Shown here piece by piece: positions 27,311 through 34,785 of a DNA stretch of 64,000 nucleotides. Positions within the stretch are counted from its first letter, which is position 1, and every line of letters starts with the position of its first letter. The DNA comes from Geobacter sp. GTDB lineage: Bacteria; Desulfobacterota; Desulfuromonadia; Geobacterales; DSM-12255. The notes below the pieces were generated by a model. It searched no databases, was not told the DNA's origin, and saw only the letters and a list, made by a program, of their open reading frames with translations. Location: positions 1 through 64,000 of the forward strand of contig WKKR01000006.1 in the NCBI GenBank assembly GCA_009684525.1, written 5' to 3'. Position numbers and translations under genes: made by a program.

Positions 27311-28507
27311 ATGAGAGCCTCTTCTCAAAAATTTGGATCGCCGGCGTCATTCATCCTTTATTCCCTGTTGGTGCACCTGGTTGTTAGCATGGGCATGGGA
27401 TGGTTCGATCCGTTTGCCTTCCGTGCGCCGGTTCCGCTCCTGCCCGCGATCAGTGCCGACCTCCTGGCTGAGGTCCCTGTTGTTCCTGCGGGGAAAGCGG
27501 GGGGCATGACGGACGCCCGCCATGCCAGAGCACTGGTTGGTGCTGGATTTCGGGGCAATACGCCGAGTGCCGCTGAGTCGAAACCCGGCAGCCTCCTCGC
27601 TACTCCCGCAATACATGAGGTCGCACCGCTTCCGGAAAGTGCCCCCCATCCCGTGATGGACCCGGAACCAGAGGTTGCCTGCGATACGAAGAAGCCACCG
27701 TCCTCTCCGGAAAACCGGACCGATCCTGCTCGTCCCCCTGCCGTTGCCGGGTCTGCTGCCGTTTTGCCACAGAAGTCAATACGTCGGGGTGACGAGTTTG
27801 TGCCGCTGGCCCGTGAAAAGCTCACCTACAGGATCATTCTCTACGGCGTGCCGGTCGGCACGGCGGTGATGGACGCGACAAACCGCAACGGCGAGGTACG
27901 GATCTCGACCCGGATCACCTCCAATCCCTTCATCTCCGGCATCTATCCGGTGGATGTCTCTGTCGATACCCGGCTGATCAAGGGAAACTACCTGCTCACC
28001 AGGATCAGACAGCACGAAGGCGAGTTTACCGGTGACAGCGGTTTTACGTTGATGTTGCGGGAGAAGAACGCCTTCTGGGTTGACCGCCTGCACAATCGCT
28101 ATGCCAACCATCCGCTTCCCCGGGATGACGTGATGGATCTGGTTTCTGGCTTCTACTACCTGCGCAGCCAGCCGTTGGCGGTGGGCAAGCAGGTGTTGCT
28201 GCACCTCTTTGACAGTAAAGAATATGCGGCGACGAGCGTTGATATCCTCCGGCGTGAGCAGCTCCATCTGCGTGGTTTTCGCGAGGTTGATACACTGGTG
28301 GTTCATCCGTTGCTGAAAACGGCCGGTTTTTTCCGCCGGACCGGAGATATCCTTATCTGGCTGACAGACGACCTGTACCGGGTGCCGGTCCGGATGGAGA
28401 CTTCTATCGCGCTCGGTCGTGTCACTGCGGAACTTGTTTCGGCAGAAGGAGAACGGGAAGGGGGGGAGAAAATCCCTTCGTATGTCGAGGTTCGGGCTGG
28501 GGAATAA
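27311..28507 (+). CDS. DUF3108 domain protein with N-terminal membrane segment
   Basis: A 398-residue protein. An N-terminal hydrophobic stretch (FILYSLLVHLVVSMGMGWF, about 15-33) is followed by a Pro/Ala-rich linker to about residue 165, then a DUF3108-type beta domain: REKLTYRIILYGVPVGTAVMDA, TRITSNPFISGIYPVDVSVDTRL, and near the C-terminus GDILIWLTDDLYRVPVRMET. DUF3108 proteins are thought to be envelope proteins of unknown function, with a fold resembling lipoprotein carriers. It stands alone between the omcB terminator and the convergent ubiE. No strong ribosome site is seen, so the start is tentative. Confidence 0.75.
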   Translation: MRASSQKFGSPASFILYSLLVHLVVSMGMGWFDPFAFRAPVPLLPAISADLLAEVPVVPAGKAGGMTDARHARALVGAGFRGNTPSAAESKPGSLLATPAIHEVAPLPESAPHPVMDPEPEVACDTKKPPSSPENRTDPARPPAVAGSAAVLPQKSIRRGDEFVPLAREKLTYRIILYGVPVGTAVMDATNRNGEVRISTRITSNPFISGIYPVDVSVDTRLIKGNYLLTRIRQHEGEFTGDSGFTLMLREKNAFWVDRLHNRYANHPLPRDDVMDLVSGFYYLRSQPLAVGKQVLLHLFDSKEYAATSVDILRREQLHLRGFREVDTLVVHPLLKTAGFFRRTGDILIWLTDDLYRVPVRMETSIALGRVTAELVSAEGEREGGEKIPSYVEVRAGE

Positions 28508-28622
28508 CGATTATTCGCACGGAATGGCGCGGAACGAGACTGCGACGTGCATTATCCTCGTGGAGGATATCTCCGGGGATGCGGGATTGCGGGTCTTTTA
28601 ACGGAAGATACCGGAGGGTGCG

Positions 28623-29333
28623 CTATTTCTCGCCTACATAGACCGTGGCGATGCCGAAGGTGAGGTCATGGTGGGTGACGTTGCGGAAGCCGGCAGTCGC
28701 CATCAGCCCCTTGAATGCATCGCGGGAGGGGAACTCCAGCACCGAATCGGGGAGGTACTGATAGGCGCTCTTCCGGGAAAATAGGCCGCCGATACGGGGG
28801 AGTACCGTGAGGAAGTAGAAGCGGTAGAGCCGCTCGAACAGGGGCGAGGCAGGCATGGAGAATTCGAGGATTACTGCCCTGCCTCCCGGTTTCAGGACGC
28901 GGTGCATCTCCTTGAGCCCCTGGGGGCGATCTACCACGTTGCGGATGCCAAAGGCGATGGTGATGCTGTCGAAGCGACCATCGGCAAACGGGAGAGCCTC
29001 GCAGGGGGCGATCTCGAAGCTGATCCGGCCGGCATAGGGTGATGATGCAACCTTCTGTCTGCCGATTTCCACCATCTCGCGGCTTACGTCCGCCCCGACG
29101 ATGGTAATGTCGGCGCTCTTCTGCCGGGCGATTTCCAGGGCAACGTCGCCGGTGCCGGTGGCGATGTCGAGCACTTCACCCCTGGGGGTGGTTTTTATCT
29201 TGCTCACCGCAAAACGTCGCCAGCGACGATCAATCCCCAGCGACAGTACGCGGTTCAGAAAGTCGTAGCGCGGCGCGATGGCGTCGAACATGTCGCGGAT
29301 CCGCTCTCCTTTTTCCGTTAGCCTGTACATCAA
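28623..29333 (-). CDS. ubiE: Demethylmenaquinone methyltransferase
   Basis: A 236-residue UbiE/MenG. The UbiE signatures are YDFLNRVLSLGIDRRWRRF near the N-terminus and RVLKPGGRAVILEFSMP later; motif I is VLDIATGTGDVALEIA. It methylates demethylmenaquinone to menaquinone, the quinone feeding the cytochrome chain in this type of organism. It is divergent from the cdaA-ybbR gene across a 169-base gap and convergent with the DUF3108 gene across 115 bases, where I see no clear terminator. Confidence 0.94.
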   Translation of the reverse strand: MMYRLTEKGERIRDMFDAIAPRYDFLNRVLSLGIDRRWRRFAVSKIKTTPRGEVLDIATGTGDVALEIARQKSADITIVGADVSREMVEIGRQKVASSPYAGRISFEIAPCEALPFADGRFDSITIAFGIRNVVDRPQGLKEMHRVLKPGGRAVILEFSMPASPLFERLYRFYFLTVLPRIGGLFSRKSAYQYLPDSVLEFPSRDAFKGLMATAGFRNVTHHDLTFGIATVYVGEK

Positions 29334-29502
29334 TTTAACCTACCCTTCGAAATGGAAGCATGCTACATTTTGCTGCGGCGGCGTCATGCTCCAGTCGGCA
29401 CCGCCAGACGTTATTAGCACAATCGACCCGACCGCACCAGCAAAAATATCCTCTGCTGGCGTGTTGATCCTCCGGGTGATGCTGCAACGGTAAGGAAACG
29501 GG

Positions 29503-30906
29503 ATGCCCTACATCCGCCCCCAGGACATAATCGACATCATCATCATGACGGTCCTTGTTTACCAGCTGTACAGCTGGTTCAAGAACACCAAGGCCTTCCA
29601 GATCGTTCTCGGTCTTGGTTTTCTGGGGCTCCTCTATGTGGTGACGAGAAACCTCGGCCTCTTCATGACCAGCTGGATCCTGCAGGAACTGGGAACGGTT
29701 ATCTTCATTGTCATCATCGTCATCTTCCAGACCGAGATCCGCCAGGCGCTCTATCGATTCAGTCTGCTGCGCAATTTTTTCGGCCGTCAGGAAACCACGC
29801 AGCAGGTCGATCTCATCGAGCTGGCCAATGCCGTCTTCTCTCTTGCTGCGGAGCGGACCGGTGCCATCATCGTTTTCCAGCGGAGGGAGCCGCTCGACGA
29901 ATATCTCCTGAACGGTGTTCCCCTTGATGGCGTAATCAGCAGCCAGCTCATCGGCTCGATCTTCCGTGACGGTACGCCGCTGCACGATGGTGCCGTGGTC
30001 ATCAGGGAAGGGCGGATCTCCCAGGCTTCCTGCCATTTGCCACTTTCCCTGAACAGTGATCTGCCACGATATCTCGGTACGCGGCACCGTGCAGGTCTCG
30101 GCCTTACCGAGCGATCCGATGCTCTGGTGGTCATAGTCTCCGAAGAGCGGGGCGAGGTTTCTCTGGCCATGTCCGGTGAACTCGAACGGGTAGAAACACC
30201 TGAGCTCTTAGCAGAACGTCTGCATGAACTCCTGGTGGCGGTAACCCCGGTCATGGAAAAGCTGTCGCTACGAGACCGCCTGCTTCGCAATTTCTGGCCC
30301 AAGTTGCTCATATTCTCTCTGGTGGTGGTCAGCTGGCTGATCATCACGGTGAAGCAGGGGGGCGTGGTCACGGTCACCGCTCCGCTCAAGTTTCACAACC
30401 TTCCTGACGAAGTAATATTGGTACGGAGCGTCCCAGAAGAGGTTGAGGTGCAGCTGAATGTCTTCTCCAGCCTGGTTTCCTCACCCAAGCAGCTCGACAT
30501 CGTAGCCGACATCAATCTGGCCAAGGTCAAGGATGGCACCTGTACCCTGCCGATCCGGACCGACGATTTCCAGTTACCACTGGGGGTGATCGTGACCGGT
30601 GTCAACCCCTCGACGGTGAAAGTTACCACCGACCGGAAGATCCGGAAGCAGCTCAGGGTCAAGGTCAAGACCATCGGGCGGCTGCCCGGACGGGAAAAGC
30701 TCCGCAAAATAACAGCAGATCCGTTGACGGTAGTGGCCGAAGGACCGGCATCGGTTCTCGACCGGCTCGAAGAGGTAGAGACGGAAGCCCTTGATCTGTC
30801 GGGAATTCGCCAGAGCTCAACGCTGGAGAGACCAGTGCAGCGACCTGCACCGCTGGTCAGGATCCTTTATGATGGCCAGGTGAAAGTAGGCGTAATTACT
30901 AAGTAA
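29503..30906 (+). CDS. cdaA: Diadenylate cyclase CdaA fused to YbbR (CdaR-like) domains
   Basis: A 467-residue protein. Residues 1-75 hold three TM segments, 80-240 the DAC (DisA_N) domain with GTPLHDGAVVI (Asp162-Gly163-Ala164) and GTRHRAGLG (Arg194-His195-Arg196), the ATP-binding and catalytic motifs for making c-di-AMP. Another TM segment (267-283) leads to about 180 residues of YbbR-type beta repeats that should lie outside the inner membrane. In Firmicutes, CdaA and the YbbR protein CdaR are separate neighbouring genes; here they form one chain. The downstream gene is a cell-wall hydrolase rather than glmM. Confidence 0.92.
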   Translation: MPYIRPQDIIDIIIMTVLVYQLYSWFKNTKAFQIVLGLGFLGLLYVVTRNLGLFMTSWILQELGTVIFIVIIVIFQTEIRQALYRFSLLRNFFGRQETTQQVDLIELANAVFSLAAERTGAIIVFQRREPLDEYLLNGVPLDGVISSQLIGSIFRDGTPLHDGAVVIREGRISQASCHLPLSLNSDLPRYLGTRHRAGLGLTERSDALVVIVSEERGEVSLAMSGELERVETPELLAERLHELLVAVTPVMEKLSLRDRLLRNFWPKLLIFSLVVVSWLIITVKQGGVVTVTAPLKFHNLPDEVILVRSVPEEVEVQLNVFSSLVSSPKQLDIVADINLAKVKDGTCTLPIRTDDFQLPLGVIVTGVNPSTVKVTTDRKIRKQLRVKVKTIGRLPGREKLRKITADPLTVVAEGPASVLDRLEEVETEALDLSGIRQSSTLERPVQRPAPLVRILYDGQVKVGVITK

Positions 30907-30930
30907 TGTTAACTTTAGGCGTTAAGAGGC

Positions 30931-30959
30931 TTGACAAGTGAGGCTAGTTGTTATATTAA
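30931..30959 (+). promoter_or_regulatory. Probable promoter of the LysM-NlpC/P60 gene
   Basis: TTGACA (30931-30936) with TATTAA (30954-30959) at 17 bases, or TATATT at 15. It lies in the 95-base gap after cdaA, 43 bases before the start of the hydrolase gene, which has AGAAGGAGGGAGC upstream. Confidence 0.6.
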
Positions 30960-31001
30960 TGTTTGGCCTCTTGAAAATTAATAAAACAAGAAGGAGGGAG
31001 C

Positions 31002-32036
31002 ATGCGGAACTGTCTACGAGTCATGGTACTCGGTATATGTCTGGCTGTAATTCCTTCTCTGTCATTTGCAGCGAAAACACATAAAGTCAAGCGGAACGAT
31101 ACCCTCTATTCCCTTGCCCGCAAATATAATGTCTCCGTTCATGATCTGAAGCGCGCGAACAACCTGGTGAGCGCCCAGGTCAAAAAAGGCGACACCCTGG
31201 TCATCCCCCTCAAACGTCCCACACGCGTCGCCGATGCCGATGCCGAAAATACCAAGCCCACTGTCTATAAAGTAAAGCGCAGCGAAACATTGGCCAGGAT
31301 CGCCAAGAAGACCGGTGTGTCGGTGAAGGAGCTCAAGCGCCTCAACCACCTTGCCGGCAAACGGGTCAAGGCCGGACAGGTCCTGGCGTTGCGAGAAGAG
31401 GAGCAGCCGGTAGCGGATGCCCAACCCAAGACGTCCAAGCGGTATTCGCTGCGGTACGCAGATCTGTTCAGTGAGAAGGATTACGAACAGAGCCTGGCGG
31501 ATCTCGGTGAGCCCGATCCGAGCCGGCCTGGCGAGCAGAAGCAGGACGAGGCCAAGGGGGACGGTGTCAAGCAGCTCAAGAGCGCAGCCTATGGTTTCCT
31601 CGGCACCAGGTATCGTTTTGGCGGCAACTCGCGCAATGGCCTCGACTGTTCTGCATTCGTGCAGAAGGTGTTCCGTGAACTTGATGTATCTTTGCCCCGC
31701 AGTGCCCGTGAGCAGTTCGAGGTCGGCAGCGAAGTTACTCCGGGTGACCTGCAGAAAGGCGACCTGGTTTTCTTCCGCACCTATGCATCGTTTCCGTCGC
31801 ATGTGGGAATCTACCTCGGCAATAACCGGATGATTCACGCCTCCTCCCGTGACCGGCGGGTTGTCATCTCCACTCTGAATACCCAGTATTATCGCGCCCG
31901 CTTCATTGGTGCCAAGCGAATTGCCAAGATCAATCCCGATGTGTTCAAGTTCGATGACTTGCTGCTCGGCATCGAGGAAGAATCGCCGAATGACGTGGAC
32001 AATAATGATACCCTGGGGATTTCGCTCAATAACTGA
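31002..32036 (+). CDS. Peptidoglycan endopeptidase with two LysM and one NlpC/P60 domain
   Basis: A 344-residue exported hydrolase. Signal peptide (to SLSFAA, about residue 24), LysM 1 (HKVKRNDTLYSLARKYNVSVHDLKRANNL), LysM 2 (YKVKRSETLARIAKKTGVSVKELKRLNHL), a charged linker, and an NlpC/P60 domain with the catalytic Cys in GLDCSAFVQKVF and His in FPSHVGIYL plus a third polar residue in MIHAS. It should cleave stem peptides, most often the D-Glu to diamino-acid bond. It stands alone between its promoter and a strong terminator. Confidence 0.93.
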   Translation: MRNCLRVMVLGICLAVIPSLSFAAKTHKVKRNDTLYSLARKYNVSVHDLKRANNLVSAQVKKGDTLVIPLKRPTRVADADAENTKPTVYKVKRSETLARIAKKTGVSVKELKRLNHLAGKRVKAGQVLALREEEQPVADAQPKTSKRYSLRYADLFSEKDYEQSLADLGEPDPSRPGEQKQDEAKGDGVKQLKSAAYGFLGTRYRFGGNSRNGLDCSAFVQKVFRELDVSLPRSAREQFEVGSEVTPGDLQKGDLVFFRTYASFPSHVGIYLGNNRMIHASSRDRRVVISTLNTQYYRARFIGAKRIAKINPDVFKFDDLLLGIEEESPNDVDNNDTLGISLNN

Positions 32037-32057
32037 TGTTGCCCGTCACTGTTTCCA

Positions 32058-32089
32058 AAATCCGGCCTTTGAAGGCCGGATTTTTTTTT
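32058..32089 (+). terminator. Intrinsic terminator after the LysM-P60 gene
   Basis: AAATCCGGCC (from 32059), loop TTTGA, GGCCGGATTT, followed by nine Ts to 32089. It lies 20 bases after the stop codon. Confidence 0.93.
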
Positions 32090-32141
32090 GATGGCACATG
32101 CTGTCGATTACGCGACCCGCAATTTTGCCGGGAGGATCATC

Positions 32142-32555
32142 ATGTCTCCATTACTGGTTACCGCTGCCATCATTCAGCTGAACGGGAAAATCCTCTTGAC
32201 GCAACGCCGTCCCGATGCTCCCTACCCCGATTACTGGGAGTTCCCCGGCGGCAAACTGGAGCCCGACGAGGACCCGCGGGATTGTATCGTGCGCGAACTG
32301 AGGGAGGAATTGGGGATCACCATCGAGGTGCGGCATATCTTTGATGTGATCTATTACCGGTATCCGGAACGGACCGTGCTGGTCATGGCCTACAGGTGCG
32401 ACTGGTGTTCCGGCGACATCGTCGACCTGGAGGTGGCTGCCCACGCCTGGGTCTCGGCCGGAGACCTGGCTGCTTACCGGCTCCTGCCGGCAGATTTGCC
32501 GCTGGCGGCACGGTTGACACGGGAAGAGGACAATGCGGATCTGGCTCGCCTATAA
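32142..32555 (+). CDS. Nudix hydrolase, MutT-like (CTP/8-oxo-dGTP pyrophosphatase type)
   Basis: A 137-residue Nudix protein: VTAAIIQLNGKILLTQRRPDAPYPDYWEFPGGKLEPDE, with the Nudix box GGKLEPDEDPRDCIVRELREELGI giving the metal-binding Glu set. The LTQRR-WEFPGGK pattern is that of MutT/NudG enzymes that remove oxidised or modified nucleotides. The ATG at 32142 has GGGAGG upstream; the frame opens at 32088 next to the preceding terminator. Its last 23 bases overlap the radical SAM gene. Confidence 0.88.
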   Translation: MSPLLVTAAIIQLNGKILLTQRRPDAPYPDYWEFPGGKLEPDEDPRDCIVRELREELGITIEVRHIFDVIYYRYPERTVLVMAYRCDWCSGDIVDLEVAAHAWVSAGDLAAYRLLPADLPLAARLTREEDNADLARL

Positions 32556-34194
32556 GGCACACGCGGAAGGGGCTGGAGATCCGTTCACATCGCTCTTGCC
32601 GGTCGGACTTATCTCCATCCAGGGCATGCTCCGGGATGCCGGGTATGATGCGCGGCTCGTCAACCTGTCTCGCCTGGGGCACGAAGAGATCGTCTCTCTG
32701 TTGAAAGCCGATCAACCTGCAATCGTCGGGTTATCCCAGTTTACCCACAATCGCCACGAGACCATCGCCTGTGCACGGCTTGTCAAAAAGCTGGTTCCCG
32801 GATGCTTCGTCGTGCTCGGCGGTCCCCATGCCACGCACCGTTGCTGGGAAATCCTGGATTCAGCCCCGGAAGTGGATGCGATTGTCGTGGGAGAAGGGGA
32901 GTCTGCCATGCTCGATCTGGTGCGTTGCGTGTCCGGCGGTTCCGAAGGCATGGAACGTCTGGCAGGCATTGCATTCCGTCAGGGCAACGCGGTGCTGACA
33001 ACCCCTGAACGATCGGCCCTGGTCGATATCAATACTATTACTCTGAATCCCGCGTATCTGGACGATGCCGTGGGAGTCGATCCTCGCCGGCAGCTGGAAT
33101 TCATTGTGACTTCCCGCGGCTGCCCCGGCAGGTGCCGTTTCTGTTCCTCCCCCCATTTCTGGGGGAAAAGGCTCCGCTTTCGTTCTCCCGATGCCATCAT
33201 TGCCGAGATCCGCACCCTGCGGGACCGGTATGGCCTCATCTACTTCTCCATCCGGGACGACACGTTCACGGCAGACCGCCACCGGGTGCGGGAGTTTTGC
33301 CGGATGCTCCTTGAGGAGCGGCTGTTCATCCTCTGGAACTGTCAATCCAGGGTCAACGCGGTTGATCCGGAGATGCTCGGCTGGATGAAACGGGCTGGGT
33401 GCGAATGCATTCAGTTCGGTATCGAATCGGGTTCCCCGCGGATGCTTTCGGCCCTGGGGAAACAGATCACGCCCGAGCAGGTGAGAGGAGCGGCCCGGTC
33501 GGTTCGCCAGGTCGGGATGAACCTGTCGGTCTACCTGATCTCCGGCATACCCGGAGAAGAAGAAACGGACCTGCAGGAAACCATTGGACTCATAAGCGAG
33601 ATCCGGCCCCATGACGGCCAGGTCTCGCCGCTGGTCTATTATCCCGGCACGGCGCTGTTCGCTGATGCCGTAAACAAAGGGCTGGTTGCCGCGGATCTGT
33701 TCGAGCGAGAGCAGGGTGATGCCTGCCTGGTGCGGCACGACCGCTTCCCTGATCGTTCTGCCCGACAGCAGCTTGCCGCGCTCTCCCGGAGCGGTGAGCA
33801 GAGCGGATATGTACGGAGCGATTTTGCGCGGCAGAAGGAGATGCTCGGGTATTGTCATGCAACGAACCTTCTGGCCGGAGAGTTTTTCGACAGAACGGGC
33901 AAGCATGGGTTGGCTGAGAGGGAATACCGCGAGATCGTCTCCCTGGAGCCGGACAATCCCTGGGGGTGGCTTGCCTTGGGAGAGTTCTACGGACAGGCGG
34001 GACGGCTGGCGCAGGCTCGGCAAGCTTTTGTGCAGCTCTGCCGGACGGTGCCGAACCATGCTCCTGGCTATAGTGCCTTGGGGGAGATCTTCAGGTTGGA
34101 GGGAAACGAACGCGAAGCGATACGGCAGTTCAGCCTCGCATCGGAACTGGACCCGTTTGACGAGGCCGCACGTGCTGCCATTGCAAACGGGTGA
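32533..34194 (+). CDS. B12-binding-domain radical SAM protein with C-terminal TPR repeats
   Basis: A 553-residue protein. N-terminal cobalamin-binding-like fold (LLPVGLISIQGMLRDAGYDARLVNLS, VGLSQFTHNRHETIACARLVKKL, LGGPHAT, DAIVVGEGE; about 20-140), radical SAM core with Cys197, Cys201 and Cys204 in TSRGCPGRCRFCSS, then IRDDTFTADR and FGIESGSPRMLSAL, and two to three TPR motifs after about residue 450 (AEREYREIVSLEPDNPWGWLALGEFYGQAGRLAQARQAF). This is the BchE/HpnJ-like class; the base-off His motif DxHxxG is not seen, so B12 use is uncertain. The product is unknown. Confidence 0.85.
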   Translation: MRIWLAYKAHAEGAGDPFTSLLPVGLISIQGMLRDAGYDARLVNLSRLGHEEIVSLLKADQPAIVGLSQFTHNRHETIACARLVKKLVPGCFVVLGGPHATHRCWEILDSAPEVDAIVVGEGESAMLDLVRCVSGGSEGMERLAGIAFRQGNAVLTTPERSALVDINTITLNPAYLDDAVGVDPRRQLEFIVTSRGCPGRCRFCSSPHFWGKRLRFRSPDAIIAEIRTLRDRYGLIYFSIRDDTFTADRHRVREFCRMLLEERLFILWNCQSRVNAVDPEMLGWMKRAGCECIQFGIESGSPRMLSALGKQITPEQVRGAARSVRQVGMNLSVYLISGIPGEEETDLQETIGLISEIRPHDGQVSPLVYYPGTALFADAVNKGLVAADLFEREQGDACLVRHDRFPDRSARQQLAALSRSGEQSGYVRSDFARQKEMLGYCHATNLLAGEFFDRTGKHGLAEREYREIVSLEPDNPWGWLALGEFYGQAGRLAQARQAFVQLCRTVPNHAPGYSALGEIFRLEGNEREAIRQFSLASELDPFDEAARAAIANG

Positions 34195-34230
34195 GACTGC
34201 ACGAAGTATGGCGAGATTACGGCAGAGTGA

Positions 34231-34263
34231 AAAAAAAGGCGAAACCCGTTGGTTTCGCCTTTT
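34231..34263. terminator. Bidirectional terminator between convergent genes
   Basis: AGGCGAAACC (34237-34246), loop CGTT, GGTTTCGCCT (34251-34260). Seven As precede and four Ts follow the stem, so it can end both the plus-strand radical SAM gene and the minus-strand lipoprotein gene. Confidence 0.9.
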
Positions 34264-34286
34264 GACATGAAGCTGTGCAGAGCCGC

Positions 34287-34709
34287 TTATTTCTCGGCGA
34301 TCCTCAGCCCAGGTGCGAAGATGATCTTGTCGAAGGTACGGTTCAAGGTCTTGCTCTGGAAATTGACCATCGGCGGTGAATCGGGGAATTCTACAGTGTC
34401 ACCGACCTTTACTTTGGTTTCCATGACGGCAACCCAGAGTTTCTGGCCTTTTTCTTCCACTTCAACATAGGTGTAACCAGCGGAGTTCATGGTGTTGACG
34501 ACCTTGCCTTTGTGGCCGGCCCCGGCAGGGATCTCTATCTTCTGGATTCCAGCATGGGGGTTACCCGCGTGGGTCGCATCTTGCGGCATTTGCTGCTGCT
34601 GGCCAGGTGCACCAGCCGGTGCTGCTGCTTTGGGGGCTTCTTCCTTTTTGGTGCAGCCGAAGGCTGCCAGAGCTGCTACTGCGAGTACGACAACGAACTG
34701 TTTTTTCAC
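34287..34709 (-). CDS. Small lipoprotein with NrfJ-like domain
   Basis: A 140-residue lipoprotein: MKKQFVVVLAVAALAAFGC with the lipobox AFGC (Cys19), a low-complexity Lys/Ala/Pro/Gln-rich linker, then GKVVNTMNSAGYTYVEVEEKGQKLWVAVMETKVKVGDTVEF. The MN-x-GYTYV-x-V-x-W-A core matches the NrfJ-type small beta domain found near cytochrome genes in anaerobic proteobacteria; its biochemical role is unclear. The start is GTG with AGGAGGTTACAG upstream. It is downstream of the AsmA-like gene relative order reversed: it is the last minus-strand gene before the bidirectional terminator. Confidence 0.8.
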   Translation of the reverse strand: MKKQFVVVLAVAALAAFGCTKKEEAPKAAAPAGAPGQQQQMPQDATHAGNPHAGIQKIEIPAGAGHKGKVVNTMNSAGYTYVEVEEKGQKLWVAVMETKVKVGDTVEFPDSPPMVNFQSKTLNRTFDKIIFAPGLRIAEK

Positions 34710-34785
34710 CTGTAACCTCCTGTGGGGGATTATTGACCGTTTGCCAAAATATCACAGCTGGCAAATTAAGTACAATAGAAAAATC

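Noticed and set aside
28419-28601. 60-codon open frame at the end of the DUF3108 gene
   Set aside because: Overlaps the real gene in another frame and has no ribosome site or recognisable sequence.
32860-34059. 399-codon minus-strand frame over the radical SAM gene
   Set aside because: Antisense shadow of a gene with clear motifs.
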